Source of the DNA: Terebella lapidaria
Lineage: Eukaryota > Annelida > Polychaeta > Terebellida > Terebellidae
Assembly (NCBI GenBank): GCA_949152475.1
Contig: OX424563.1
Span: 283,001 to 347,000 of the forward strand
DNA length: 64,000 bases
Direction of reading: 5' to 3'
Shown: piece after piece, positions 1-11,880 of the stretch
Layout of the letters: each line of letters starts with the position of its first letter
Position numbering within the stretch: the first letter of the stretch is position 1
Notes under the pieces: model-generated
What the model was told of the DNA's origin: nothing
The model's input: only the letters and a program-made list of their open reading frames with translations
The model's database searches: none
Translations under genes and position numbers: made by a program

Positions 1-640
1 TTTCGGTACTGGATAAGATCGTAAATATATGTAGACGATCATATTAAATGTACACTTTTCTATGGCATCTATGTCTATTTTTTCAGTGTATATATCACTT
101 ACATTATACTACATATTGACTATAAGCTAACAAAAAAATGATTTGTGAAATATATAAACCACAACAACAACACACCACGTTCAAACCTATAACTTATCTG
201 TACTCGAAGCCAGGTTCAATGACGCCGACAATGCTCTTTCCAATCGGTGTGACCTATAATCTTCGTATCTGATGATGATTTAATGACATATTTGGAAAAC
301 TGTGTGAATGTGTGATTCGTAAAGTTTCCAGCAACCAATCAGTTTATTACAATATAATATATGTAACCTTTTTTCAGGACTGTAATATTTACACCCTCCA
401 ATATAAGTTGTTTTGTTATTCGATCCTCTGAGTGCCAAGAACAAAAAGTGTTAGCTGTGATGAATAATAGCAATTAGAAAACTCCTCAAGTTACTGGTCA
501 GCTTTTAAGACGATGCAAACCCCTGCATTTGTATGACCTTAAAAGAAATATTAAGTTTAGTTCAGCTAATGCTTGATTGACATTAAACGGAATTCCCTAA
601 TAATTATTCACACATAAAAAGTAAATTTCTCTATATCCAT
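1..640. other. AT-rich intergenic sequence, no gene seen
   Basis: I see no long ATG-initiated reading frame, no recognisable exon and no strong repeat here. The stretch is AT-rich and ends just before the minisatellite that begins near 728. Confidence 0.5.
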
Positions 641-727
641 GTTGAGGGAATGTCACTCACAATTTCCTGCATGAGTCTGTATGGACAAATGTTTTGTGAC
701 AGGGTTTTGGGTTTTGTTTTGTATCAT

Positions 728-1058
728 CTTGGACTCGCTTCGTGCCCTCGCTTCGTGGCCTCGCTTCGTGCCCTCGCTTCGTGGCCTCGTAGCCTCGCTT
801 CGTGGCCTCGTGGACTCGCTTCGTGGCCTCGCTTCGTGGCCTCGCTTCGTGCCCTCGCTTCGTGGCCTCGTGGACTCGCTTCGTGGCCTCGTAGCCTCGC
901 TTCGTGGCCTCGCGGACTCGCTTCGTGGCCTCGTGGACTCGCTTCGTGGCCTCGTTGCCTCGCTTCGTGGCCTCGTGGCCTCGCTTCGTGGCCTCGTGGC
1001 CTCGCTTCGTGGCCTCGTGGCCTCGTGGCCTCGCTTCGTGGCCTCGCATATATACTAA
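728..1058. repeat. Minisatellite, about 13-bp unit (CTCGCTTCGTGGC)
   Basis: The unit CTCGCTTCGTGGC and 9-bp shortened forms (CTCGTGGAC, CTCGTAGCC) are repeated head to tail. The array keeps several frames open on both strands, which explains the RGHEA-type and SLRGL-type frames of 125-153 residues. None of these frames resembles a protein family. Units are mixed in length, so the array is a variable-period minisatellite. Confidence 0.9.
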
Positions 1059-1339
1059 GGCGAGCCCACGAGGCCACGAGGTGGCCGCCATCGTACACCA
1101 TAGGTGGGTGATGTGGTGGGCCGCTCACAGCTTTCGGCATTGCGCCCTCAGCTTTCGAGTGTGCGGAGTTTGTTGGATTTCCCAGCTAGCCTGGTTATCT
1201 TTTTCGCTCCTCTCACTCCGAGCATCGTGTTTCCGAGTCCATGCCTGGCGTGGGCGCTCGGAGCCCGGGTCCCGATCGGGGCCCGGGACCCGGTAGGAAC
1301 ACTCCGTCCGTTCCCGCGCTCTCATCTGACACGCTCAGG

Positions 1340-2140
1340 TCACAGGACAAAATGGCTAATATCTTGCTTATTATCGACTTTACAGCTTAGGAATCAATTG
1401 TACACATATAGGAAATGATATAGTCCGAATATTTTGATGACCTTGAATTTGACCTCATCTTCAAGATCAAAGCACAAAATGGCTAATATCTCGCTTATTA
1501 TCGACTTTACAGCTTAGGAATCAATTGTGCGCATATAGGAAATGATATAGTCGGAATATTTTGATGACCTTGAATTTGACCTTTGACCTCATTTTCTAGG
1601 TCAATGTACAAATTGGCTAATATCTCACTTAATATCAACTTTACAGCTTAGGAATCAATTGTGCACATATAGGGAGTGATATATGCTGAATATTCTCGTG
1701 ACCTTGAATTTGACCTTTGACCTCATTTTCAAGGTCAGAGCATAAGATGGCTAATATCTTGCTTATTATCGACTTTACAGCTCAGAAATCAATTGTGAAC
1801 CTATAGGAAATAATATATGCTGCACATTGTTGTGACCTTGAATTTGACCTTTGACCTTATTTTCAAGGTCAGAGCACAAAATGACTAATATCTTGTTTAT
1901 TATCGACTACAGTTTGGGAATAGGTTGTGTACATGTAGAAAATTATATATGCTGAGTATTCTCATGACCTTTAACTTGACCTTTGACCTTATTTTCAAGG
2001 TCGGAGCACAAAATGGCTAATATTTTGTTTGTTATCAACTTGACGGCTTGGGAATCATTTGTGAACATGAATGAATTAATATATGGTGAATGTTGTTATG
2101 ACCTTGAATTTGACCTTTGACCTCATTTTCCTTCATGATC
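1340..2140 (-). repeat. Tandem AGGTCA-rich repeat, about 115-120 bp units (roughly 7)
   Basis: Each unit has the same order: a block near CTAATATCTTGCTTATTATC, then a block near AGGAATCAATTGT, then CATATAGGAAATGATAT, then TGACCTTGAATTTGACCTTTGACCTC. The same family occurs in the opposite orientation at 19400-19790, 20505-20700, 39570-40140 and 61856-61975. Read on the minus strand a unit carries AGGTCAAAGGTCA and TCAAGGTCA, which are nuclear-receptor-type half-site arrangements. It has no coding potential. Confidence 0.85.
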
Positions 2141-2141
2141 G

Positions 2142-2396
2142 GCCAGTTCGGAAATGTTTCTAGGTCAGGTCAAGTGGTATAAACAAAACGTTCGTACACG
2201 CCATGTTCAAACGTGAGTGATGTGGTGAACTCGAAGTAAACAAAGTATTTAGTATTGTACAAGCGAAATCTAGTAATGTGTTGATGACAGTGACTCGACA
2301 ATGGTAGCGGGACAGCATGGATTGGCTATGTTTATACCACTTGACCCTGACCCAATTCCACTTACCTAACCTGAAAACATTTCCGAACTCACGTAT
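2142..2396. mobile_element. MITE copy 1, about 254 bp, inverted termini
   Basis: Both ends carry inverted copies of AGTTCGGAAATGTTT followed by AGGTCAGGTCA-like sequence and TGGTATAAAC. A second copy lies in the opposite orientation at 48974-49227 and matches over the full length, including the outer GCC and TACGTGAG bases. The small size, inverted termini and absence of an internal gene fit a non-autonomous DNA transposon. I could not identify a convincing target-site duplication. Confidence 0.8.
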
Positions 2397-4444
2397 GGGA
2401 GCTGTATGGAGTAAACTCGTAAAATACTTCAAGATAGACCTTAAATATTGGCAGCATCAAAAGGGAAATCATATTGCAGTGTCAATTTTTATCTTGAATT
2501 TCACCTTCAATGACCATAAAAGGTCAATATGACAATTTGAATAAAAAATGTTTCTTAGCCCGTTGGGCTAATTTTTTTCTTCAATTTGTTGATGACAAAT
2601 CCTATTTTGTCATTCTATTGACTTCACCATAGGCGGAAATGTGCTGAGTTTATTATTGACTGACATTGGTCATCAATTATAGCAGAGAGCTTAGAACTAA
2701 GTCTAACAAACCAATGCTCAATAATTGTGTGTGTGACAAAACATCTATGATACATATTTGTGGATCTCCGAAATGATTCCGGAAACTAGAAGCCTCAGCC
2801 CCCGGCCCACCCCAGCATGAAACTTTGTAAATCCATAATCCTTAAGTATAAAAGACTGGATAATCAATGGCATAGATGGAAGAGTGACTTGGCCGGCGGT
2901 ATAGGGCGCTGTCTGTTGTAGTAACCAGCTTATACAGTGGAGAGATGGAGCGACCTGTACACACAAGCACTCGGATTTCTGGCTTCCGGGACCGAACCAT
3001 AGAGTTCACAGGCAATACCCTCAGTGTGTATTTAGTTAATCGGCTGATTCTATGAGCTAGATTCGGCCCGCGACTCCTGGGCTTTTATCATCCATTAGGG
3101 AATGTATTGGTATCCGCCGCTTAGGACAACAAATGCTAACTCCGCCGTTTTATGACAACAAATACCAAATCATCAGATTGACTCACAGGTCGGTACAGTA
3201 GCATAACTACACTGGACTCAAGATCAGACCGTGAACATTGTATATTTACTGCAACCTGGAAGAAAGGGTTGTGAGATTAGACATTGAACATGATCCTGCT
3301 GTTAGCGCAAATGTAGTACACGAGTGATATGTGATATTTACACCTCACACCATACAATTTAATAGGTGTAAACATTTTTATAAATGAGCCGTCTTTATAT
3401 CACTCAAAAATAAAATGAAATTGAGATGATGGTTAGATTATGATACATGGTATATCACTGCCAGATTCGCAGAACAGTTTAATGATATTTTATATCACTG
3501 CCAGATTCACAGAACAGTTTAATGATGTTTTAGAGTTCTTTTGGTACCAAATCAGACGATAAGAAAAATTGCGTTCTGGGCATAGAAGGCAGCGGCGTCC
3601 GCAAATCGATTGTATATTTTAGGTCATGTGACCTAACACGACCAATGAAAATGCCGGATGTTGTTCATGCAGAGCGACTGACCGAGCAAATATAAAAATT
3701 TTTTATCGAAATTATATTTTGTCGTCAAACATATCAATGAAAGACACCTGTCACTGAAACCAAAAACTACCAGGTAGATTTCTCTGAAATTCTGTTCATT
3801 TATGAACGAACTAGTGTGCATGTTTCTGATACGAAAAAAATATGTGGGCTAGCACTCATCTATATAATTCCATAATGTATAGATATAGTTTTATCTAAAT
3901 CAACAACAAAAAATAATCAAATAATTTCACATTGTATGCTCTTTTAGTGGGTTCCTCACGAGAGCTTGTTCTCGAGTTGCATTCACGTTTTATCAGACGA
4001 TTGCTGATATATTTCATGTTGTTTCTACTGTACACCATCAAGTGTACAGACTACATTTAACACACTGTCTGCCCCTGATGACGCCAGTGTGTCTTTGGAT
4101 AAACTATTTGGTCGGGCTTTGTTTCTATTGCAAAATGTTGTATTTTACGTTTGTTATTGGCATTATCAAAATCTGACTGTATTGGTGGTAATAGATGAAT
4201 AGAGACATTCATTCAGGCAATAGCTCCAGAAAATTTGCTGAAAATCGGAGTGTGTGTTTATACATGATGACAAGGCTGCTATACTTTTTTAGCCTAAGGT
4301 ATATTAGTTATAGCCTTATCACCTGACTCGTGTTAACATGGATTTCCTTCCGAATTTTTGAGACAATATAACTGTGAGATTGTATGTAAATAACTCTTGT
4401 ACTCTATAATGTCTACGAGAACGGAAGCATTATGTCTGGCAAAC
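2397..4444. other. Intergenic, with a 40-bp direct duplication and a dispersed repeat fragment
   Basis: No gene is visible. A 40-bp segment containing TATATCACTGCCAGATTC is duplicated head to tail at 3451-3490 and 3491-3530 with two differences. The segment 4050-4140 (ACACTGTCTGCCCCT, then GTTTCTATT) is shared with 48040-48120, so it is a dispersed repeat. The remainder is AT-rich and featureless to me. Confidence 0.55.
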
Positions 4445-4450
4445 TTTATT
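4445..4450 (-). terminator. Candidate poly(A) signal AATAAA for the adrenergic receptor gene
   Basis: AATAAA on the minus strand lies about 455 bases beyond the stop codon at 4905. It is the only clear match I noticed in the downstream flank. The actual cleavage site is unknown. Confidence 0.35.
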
Positions 4451-4904
4451 ATTATTCATGCAGCAAAGATAGCTAATGACGGAGATAGCAGTAGTGACGT
4501 GTATGCTTTATGCATTAATATTAACATAGTGACGTGATGAAATTGACATTGATAGCCTTGAAGATGAAATCAAAGATTTGGGGCTATAAAATGACATCGG
4601 TTCAGGCTTCTGCATTTGCCACTGTTATACTGATGGTAGCACATTGCATGTTGGTTACCGGCCAAGAGCGTGTGCATGTATTCTTGGTATTATAATGCGC
4701 ATATACCTGTAGTCCTTGAGTTATACAGCGCATACAACTGTATTCCTTTGGTTATTTGGAGCACAGTTTGATTTTTGGTTTTATATGGAACATATCTCTA
4801 TATTTCTGGGGTTATATTGAACATTCCTGCGCATGTACACTTGTATTCCTGAGGTTCCGGCGATTTGCCCTGGACAGCACCATTCCGTTCTGTGACTCCA
4901 CGTT

Positions 4905-5533
4905 TCAGGATTTAGTTGGATCGTACTTTGTTTGTACGGGCATCTCACTGTACTCGACAGTAATTGTAGAAAAGTCTGTGGGTGTCTCATCATTATTCCT
5001 GCCTTTATCTATCTGGACAGTACAGTCTGTGTCACCAGCGTACTGGTTAGTCTGTCTGGGTCTGTGTGGGTGGCAGGTCTGTGTGAGACCGGAGTCCATC
5101 TCGTGCTGCCTGGTGCTCTGGGTCTCGTGAAGCAGTCTGAGAGAGCAGATGGGCGAGTCCTGCTGAGCGCGGACCATGGAGGAGGATGGGTTGACAGGGC
5201 GGCGGCGACGGCGGCGGCGTAGGGCAGGAAATGGACACGTAGTCCGGCGGGATCGGCGCCAGGCACACCCCTTGTATGGATCAGAGGCCGTCTGGCCCAC
5301 TCTGGAGGAGTGTGGTACGCTGTGTCTCGGCCGTGGCGATCCCTGCCCAGCCTCCCGCCACACGACTCGGCCGCGCGGGCGCCAGCGACACGTCAGCAGT
5401 CGTATAAAGGCGCGTTTGAACAGCCGACTTGAACAGGCATAGATGATAGGATTCAGCATGCTGTTTGAGTACCCCAGCCAGAAGATCACCTTGAACAGCC
5501 AAGTCGGAACGTGACATTCCGAGCAAAGAGCCT
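4905..5533 (-). CDS. ADRA1: ADRA1 coding exon 2 (TM7 and cytoplasmic tail)
   Basis: It starts after a TTTTATTTCAG acceptor and completes the split codon. It encodes TM7 ([15 protein letters not shown]), the helix 8 segment with SRLFKRAF, and a long tail of about 160 residues. The tail contains eight consecutive arginines encoded by a GGC/GCC-type triplet run near 5195-5220. The stop is TGA at 4905-4907. Confidence 0.92.
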
Positions 5534-8500
5534 CTGAAATAAAATAGAGCCACACGATTATCAGTTAAATAGAAGCCTATCGTAGTTTTTTAAACCGCGT
5601 TTACGATAACAAACTGTCTGCCGAGTAACTGAAGGTTTTGTCCCAAGACTCTATCAGAGATGGAGGTATTCCCACAGATCATCATGCTTTATCACATGCC
5701 ATCATTAATTTATTACAACGAGGTACAAAAAAGTATTAAAATCAGCAACCATGACGTGACAAAAAGATCATCATATTAAACATCATCAATATCTAGTTAT
5801 TTGAGTTTGATGTAACCCATAACTACCGTGGATGCTTGGAGATGTAAGGGCGATCTGGAAAAAAGCTACCAAACACGCTGTAGCTGTTAGGCTATATCAT
5901 GAACTTTTAAATCAGTTATATTGTTCATAATGCTTTCCCAGCAAACTATCTATAATACTATTATTTTGTATATCTGAATATTAAAATACATTATTTTTTT
6001 GGGTGTATATCTGGTGAAATCAGCCTAAATTTCTCTGCTGAATCGGCATTTTTTTTTATTTCAGGCAACATGGGTGTCGTAGAGCGAAACCAACCCACCC
6101 TATCACGCACGAGTAAAGTGTGTAAGTAACACCTGTTATGTTTCAATTTTCACCATGTACTGACTGTCTCTGTATCATGTTTCAGTTTTATTTTCTCTGA
6201 CTGAGCACGCGCCTCTCCCGTGTCCCACGTGTTGCCGCAAGAATTGACACAAGAAGATTTATGAACTTGTACACAATAATTGACCTCGGCTTCCTTCCGT
6301 GAAATACTCGACTCTAGCAGTCCGGAATTGGTTAAGTTCGCCTCATCAGCATGGCATAAATCCCCTGCAATCGTCGGTGATTTGTCATCATCCCCGAGTC
6401 ATTGATCAACATTTACAGCACAGCTGTGACGGCACACGGGTATATTTGACTGAGTAGGCCGTACCCAGGCAATGCTTCCCTTCAGCTGTCTCGGAAAAAC
6501 TACATGCATCCTAATTTCTGCAAACAAGGTACATTTCATGTTAATGCAGGCGTAAGAACTACAGGCTGATACTGTTATCAATCTCCAACCATAACAACTG
6601 AAACTTGTTCGTAGGTTTTAAAAGAATTGTTCCACATTGATCTAGTCGATGTCAATAACCGAAAAGATTACTTACAGTTGGATCTGAATATTGAACATTT
6701 TGGTCATGAATAATTAGATTATATGTGTTATGAATAGTGGTGACATATATGTATTTCGTCTAAATCACATATATATAATATTGTGTATGTGCAGAGAGCA
6801 ACCAATTGCTTTTCAGCCGTCATATTTTCAAACCGGCATATCAATTATGATGGGTTGGATCATTATTATCTGAAGTTTGGAGAAACATTCTAGATTGGAA
6901 TGTGTATGTCTGGTTCTGGCTCGGTTATTCACCGGCGGTATAAATTTTCGGCATATACTTATTACCCATAGGCATGGTATTATAAATATACTACTTATCT
7001 GGAGTGTCTAATATATAGATACCCAGGTCTGGATGACCTGAATTGTGTGATTATATTTAGATACGTGTATTCAGATTACCTGATGGATGTGGTAATATTT
7101 AAATTTATTTGGATTACCTGATCGATGTGGTAATCAGTACTGTTTTATTGGGATATTTGGTCACATAGCTTTACATGTAGGCCTATATATGTTTTTGAAC
7201 TTGTGATATTATGTACCCGGCTGATGATATTATGTACCCAGCTGATGATATTATGTTCCCGGCTGATGATATTATGTACCCGGCTGATGATATTATGTTC
7301 CCGGCTGATGATATTATGTACCCGGCGGATGATATTGTGTTCCCGGCTGATGATATTATGTACCCAGCTGATGATATTATGTACCCGGCGGATGATATTG
7401 TGTTCCCGGCTGATGATATTATGTACCCGGCTGATGATATTATGTACCCGGCTGATGATATTATGTTCCCAGCTGATGATATTATGTACCCGGCTGATGA
7501 TATTATGTTCCTGGCTGATGATATTATGTACCCGGCTGATGATATTATGTTCCCAGCTGATGATATTATGTACCCGGCTGATGATATTATGTTCCTGGCT
7601 GATGATATTATGTACCCGACTGATGATATTATGTACACAGCTGATTGTGTTTACCTAGTGGAAGCACAAAGAAGAACGGCAGCCAGCAGAGAATGAAGAC
7701 GCCCACCACGATCCCCAACGTCTTGGCAGCTTTTTGTTCTCGCTTGAAGTTAGCCAACTTGCCAGCGAGAGTAGCTTTCGTCACGGCTTTTGACTGTCTT
7801 GTCTTGTGTTTCGCTGCCGAGTGTAGCGCTCTGTAAGACGGCTCTGAGCCGGACACTGATGGAGAATGAGTTTTGCTGACAGACCCACGCGAGCCTGATG
7901 CTTTACTGTGGTCGCCTGGTGGGTCGGACACTTTGCTGTAGGAGTCAGATGCCTTCCTGAAGTAGCCGGCGTGGATCCGGAGAGTAACCTCGCCAGCTGC
8001 ATTGTCAGCTCTGGACGTCTTGACGCCAGTCATCAGGAAGCGAGACTGGCTGCGCGCCTCGCGGTACACGCGCCAGTACACAGCCAGGATGACGAGTAGA
8101 GGAAGGTAGAAGGAGCCTGCGACCGAGAACAGGACGTAGCCCAGCTGTTTGGTGACGTGGCAGACGGAGGGGTCGGGATGCGGCGGATCTCGCCAGCCCA
8201 AGAGCGGCGCTACCGAGATCGCGGTAGCCAGCACCCACACGAGCACGATGACGAGGGCCGCGCGCCGCTCCGTGACGATGGTGCCATGTCGCAGGGGCCG
8301 AGTGACGCCGATGTAGCGGTCCACGGAGATGACGCAGAGACTCATGATGGAGGCCGTGCAACAGAGCACGTCTACGGCCGCCCACACGTGGCAGAATGTT
8401 TGGCCGAACACCCAGGCGTCCAGTACTTCCAGGACAGCCGAGAACGGCAGCACGGCCAAACCCAGCAGCAGGTCCGCCACCGCTAGGTTCGCGATGAAGT

Positions 8501-8921
8501 AGTGGGTGGTAGAGCGCAGGTGGCGGACCAGGCACACGGCCGCCAGCACCAGCAGGTTCCCGAGAACTGTGGCGGCCACCAGCAGTGACAGGAGGAGGGC
8601 TTTCATCAGGATGACGACGAGGGAGGTCGGGTCGATTGGTGTAGTGCTGACGGAAGGGAGTCCTTTAGTCCAGTTGTCGGCCGGAGGTCCCGTGGTCCAC
8701 CTGTCGGCCGGAGGTCCGTTAGTCCAGTTGTGGGCCGAGGGTCCAGTAGTCCAGCTACTGGCCTCGGGTCCCGTAGTCCAGTTGTACCATTCCGTTTTGT
8801 TATAGATTTCTGTCATATCCACACTAGTGTTGTCCAACAGCGGCAGTGTCCCTGTGATGACGTGAGCCACATATCCGGTCCAGTCAGACAAAATATCCGG
8901 GGAAACGTCATTGTACGTCAT
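4905..8921 (-). CDS. ADRA1: Alpha-1 adrenergic receptor (two coding exons, about 631 residues)
   Basis: A class A receptor for noradrenaline/adrenaline, expected at the plasma membrane and Gq-coupled by family. Coding exons are 7655-8921 and 4905-5533, joined by a phase 1 intron at the end of TM6, the position used by vertebrate alpha-1 receptors. Visible features are five N-glycosylation sequons in the N-terminus, TM1 with GN, TM2 with LAVAD, the TM3 amine-binding Asp (about residue 184), DRY, TM5 with FSVAGS (both catechol-binding serines), VTLRIH in loop 3, [11 protein letters not shown] then CWLPFF in TM6, and NPIIY in TM7. The start is the ATG at 8921; the open frame reaches 8969 only through a TTG, with an in-frame TAA directly before it. 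Oddities are a nine-residue repeat in the ectodomain, a long third loop and an Arg run in the tail. The TM6 block and the loop-3 VTLRIH motif argue against octopamine or tyramine receptors. Confidence 0.94.
5534..7204 (-). other. ADRA1 intron body
   Basis: This is the part of the single coding-region intron outside the minisatellite. It is AT-rich and I see no second gene, exon-like frame or recognisable element in it. Confidence 0.6.
7205..7645. repeat. 21-bp minisatellite inside the ADRA1 intron, about 21 copies
   Basis: The unit TGATGATATTATGTACCCGGC recurs every 21 bp with TAC/TTC and CCGG/CCAG variants. Because 21 is divisible by three, several frames on both strands stay open for about 150 residues, which is trivial. 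The last, decayed unit ends about ten bases from the splice donor of coding exon 1 (donor GT at 7654-7653 on the minus strand). Confidence 0.95.
7655..8921 (-). CDS. ADRA1: ADRA1 coding exon 1 (N-terminus to end of TM6)
   Basis: It encodes about 422 residues plus the first base of the next codon and ends at CTAG|GTAAAC. The ectodomain contains five copies of a nine-residue unit of the form W-T-x-G-P, encoded by a 27-bp tandem repeat around 8640-8790. Three of the N-x-T sequons lie inside that repeat. Confidence 0.93.
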
Positions 8922-9641
8922 CTTGGGACGAGTAATATGCGATCCCGTCACACATCTCAGATATATCAATTATCTACTACAACTGGCACAGTCCATTCCG
9001 CTCAGTAGCCTATAGGAGTTCTGTGATTGCCATTGTCTGTCCACCAGAGTGAAAGCCATAGAGTTTAAAACTATTCATGTTCATTTGTTATCACGTTTAG
9101 AGCTATTATCCTGACGCGAAGAGCACTTATCACCCGATGATATGTTAGTGAACTGTGAGAGCCGCCACTTGTTGGGCTACGCCGAGAGTGGATGGTGAAA
9201 AGGCGTCGGGAGTCGGCCTGTAGTCCCTGCAATGTGCTACAGCGAGTCGGAGCCGCGAGCCCTGTCTCCCCTCCGGCACGCTACTCTCACCCACAGGGCG
9301 GCACCCCACACCCCACTCGGGCCAAGGGCACCTGACCCATAGTTCACACGCTCTCAGATAAGGAGGCAGTTAGCGGTAAATCTAAGCACAAGTAGCCTTG
9401 TCTACCCGTCAATAATATGGACAGATCTTAATTGGAGCGTCCTCGCAGCAAACTTTGACAACGCGTGAGTGTGCTCACGGCGGTGTAGACATTTAATCCA
9501 GGCCCGCAGTCCCCCCCCCCTCCCCCACCAGCAATATAACTGTCGCCACGTATCCTCCCAGGCAGTTAAAGTCAAATACATAACTATGAATACAAAGGAA
9601 TTGCTGCTGTAAGGGGAGTTGTCTCGGTGTGACAGTGTTTT
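8922..9641 (-). promoter_or_regulatory. Upstream flank of ADRA1 (5' UTR and promoter expected)
   Basis: The segment lies between the ADRA1 start codon and the CRE-bearing minisatellite. It has a GC-rich part near 9180-9360 and a C-run near 9510-9527. I found no TATA box that I would defend, so the transcription start is not placed. Confidence 0.35.
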
Positions 9642-10238
9642 CGGTATTTCCACGCATCTGACGTCACTACAGTGCCATCAAGGAATAAGGTATTTCCATG
9701 CATCTGACGTACATTGCAGTGTCATCAAGAAATAAGGTATTTCCATGCATCTGACGTCATTGCAGTGCCATCAAGGAATCAGGTATTCCCATGCATCTGA
9801 CTTCACTACAGTGCCATCAAGGAATAAGGTATTTCCATGCTTCTGACGTCATTGCAGTGCCATCAAGGAATAAGGTATTTCAATGCACCTAACGTCATTG
9901 CAGTGCCATTAAGGAATAAGGTATTTCCATGCATCTGACGTCATTGCAGTGCCATCAAGGAATAAGGTATTTCCATGCATCTGACGTCATTGCAGTGCCA
10001 TCAAAGAATAAAGTATTTCCATGCATCTGACGTCATTGCAGTGCCATCAGGGAATAAGATATTTCCATGCATCTGACGTCATTGCAGTGCCATCAGGGAA
10101 TAAGGTATTTCCATGCATCTGACGTCACTACAGTACCATCAAGGAATAAGGTATTTCCATGCATCTGACGTCATTGCAGTGCCATCAGGGAATAAGATAT
10201 TTCCACGCATCTAACGTACATTGCTGTGTCACCAAGGA
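9642..10238. repeat. 46-bp minisatellite, 13 units, most carrying a CRE (TGACGTCA)
   Basis: Each unit runs GGTATTTCCATGCATC, TGACGTCA, then TTGCAGTGCCATCAAGG. I count nine perfect TGACGTCA palindromes; the other four units have TGACGTAC, TGACTTCA, TAACGTCA and TAACGTAC. TGACGTCA is the full cAMP response element bound by CREB/ATF proteins. The array starts 721 bp upstream of the adrenergic receptor start codon. A regulatory role is inference. Confidence 0.93.
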
Positions 10239-10639
10239 GGAAATCAACACTCGGTTTCGTCGCGCCGACTTTGGATAATAGTTACAGTTGAAAGTATTTA
10301 TCTCTGAAGCTGTAAAACGTTTTCCTCACTGGACGCATCCCCATCACAACGATTGCGAGTGTGATAGGGTACAGTGATTACTAAAAGAAATTGATGCAGC
10401 ACATGTGCTTTACATGGGGCCTGATTGGAGAGAAAATTGAATCCTTGTTCGGAATTAGTCAGACATGTTTGAGGATTTGTGTTTCTCTGTTATCCTTAAC
10501 AACTGTCCAACCCTGGTGCCCGCGTGGATCACTAAGTAACCCTTGCCCAAATGCCATAATGAATGTTATGGATAATTTCCTGATTAACAATCCTGAAAAC
10601 TAGGGTACTGAGTGGACATTAATATGTATCAATTGACAA
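10239..10639. other. Intergenic spacer, no gene seen
   Basis: The stretch separates the 46-bp array from the degenerate repeat that follows. A 70-codon frame at 10391-10603 has no recognisable motif, so I do not call it. Confidence 0.5.
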
Positions 10640-11165
10640 AGACACATATCACGAGTTTTGGATCTACAGATACGGTACTTGGCCCTGTGGGGCAATATCT
10701 GCATCCAAGTAATTGCTGGTGTGCCATGTTTCGGAAGTATTATCAAGGTCCAAGTTGCTGTTGTGTGCCCTACAGTGCATTATCTGGACCAAAGTTATTG
10801 CTGATGTGTGCTTTATGGTGACACCGTTATTTGAATCCAAATCATTGCAGGTGGGTGTGTGGCCTGTTGAGCGTTATCTGGATCAAGCTATTGCTGGTGT
10901 GTGCCCCGAATGGGGAAGTATTATTCAGGTCCAAGTTATTGCCGGTGGGGAAGTACATCCGGATCCATGTTATTACTGTTGTAAGAACTGTCGGGAAATC
11001 GGTACCCGGATCCAAGTTATTGCTGGGGAAGTGCTATCCTGATCCAACTCATTGCTGTTGTGGACCTTATAGGAACATCGTTAGCTGGATCCAAATCATT
11101 GTAGGGATTGTGCCCTATCAATCGTTATCTGAATCCGAGTTATTGCTGGTGTGTGGTGTTTGGGT
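10640..11165. repeat. Degenerate tandem repeat, about 50-60 bp units
   Basis: The core GGATCCAAGTTATTGCTG and diverged versions (CATCCAAGTAATTGCTGG, ATCCAAATCATTGCAGG) recur roughly ten times, usually followed by a GTGTG-rich segment. The copies are much older and less uniform than those of the neighbouring arrays. Confidence 0.75.
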
Positions 11166-11880
11166 GTGATCCGGGTCGGTCATGGTGCTGGCGGATGAGG
11201 AAGGGTGGCACGTGTGAAATATGGCTCTAACTCATGTGGCATTTGGTAAACAAATAGAAATGTTATAGGAGCAGTTATAAGTGATTCTTGTATAACTGTG
11301 TGTGTGTGTGGGGGGGGGGGGGTGGGGGAGGGGGGAGGGGGGCAATCCGGAAGCCGATTGTGTTTACACACCTTGGCGTGATTGTGCCTGTCGACCGCCT
11401 CGGACGTTTACGTAAACACGCGGACGCCCGTCTGGAGTGGCGCTTAACTGTACTAAAACAATTATCACTAGTTCCCTGGGTGTCCGGGCGTTGCCATGGT
11501 CACGGTTCTGGTTCTGGCCCTTAGTACTCGTTGTTACACAACATTAACACGCTCCTTGAGGTCATAACATGGATCTATGTCTGGACCCTTGCAGGCGCCA
11601 GGATATGAGGTAAAGCTTGCTGAAGAACGTATCATAACACATCGGGGGGTTTTGTTGCTCGTGAGACTCTGGAATAGTGAACAAAATGTTGTCGGCGTGA
11701 ACTGTGAAATTGTTGACCAAATACAACTCTCTCAAACACTTAAATCCATTCTCTTTTGTTCTACAATGTATGTGGCCATTTTTTTAGACCAGATATTGAG
11801 CAGAAGTTGATACACATATACTGATACACTCAATATTAGTGGAGACCAATTATATGCATCTTCACTTTGACCCGAGTAAC
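11166..11880. other. Intergenic spacer with a poly-G tract
   Basis: It contains a G-rich run at about 11309-11342 after a short GT tract. No exon or known element is visible. Confidence 0.5.

Noticed and set aside
650..1140. Frames encoding SLRGLA or RGHEA repeats
   Set aside because: Product of the CTCGCTTCGTGGC array on both strands, no start context or domain.
7183..7696. Three open frames of about 150-160 residues on both strands
   Set aside because: They arise from a 21-bp tandem repeat in an intron; any frame of a stop-free unit whose length divides by three stays open.
8922..8969. N-terminal extension of the adrenergic receptor to 8969
   Set aside because: The extension begins with TTG directly after an in-frame TAA; the first ATG is at 8921.
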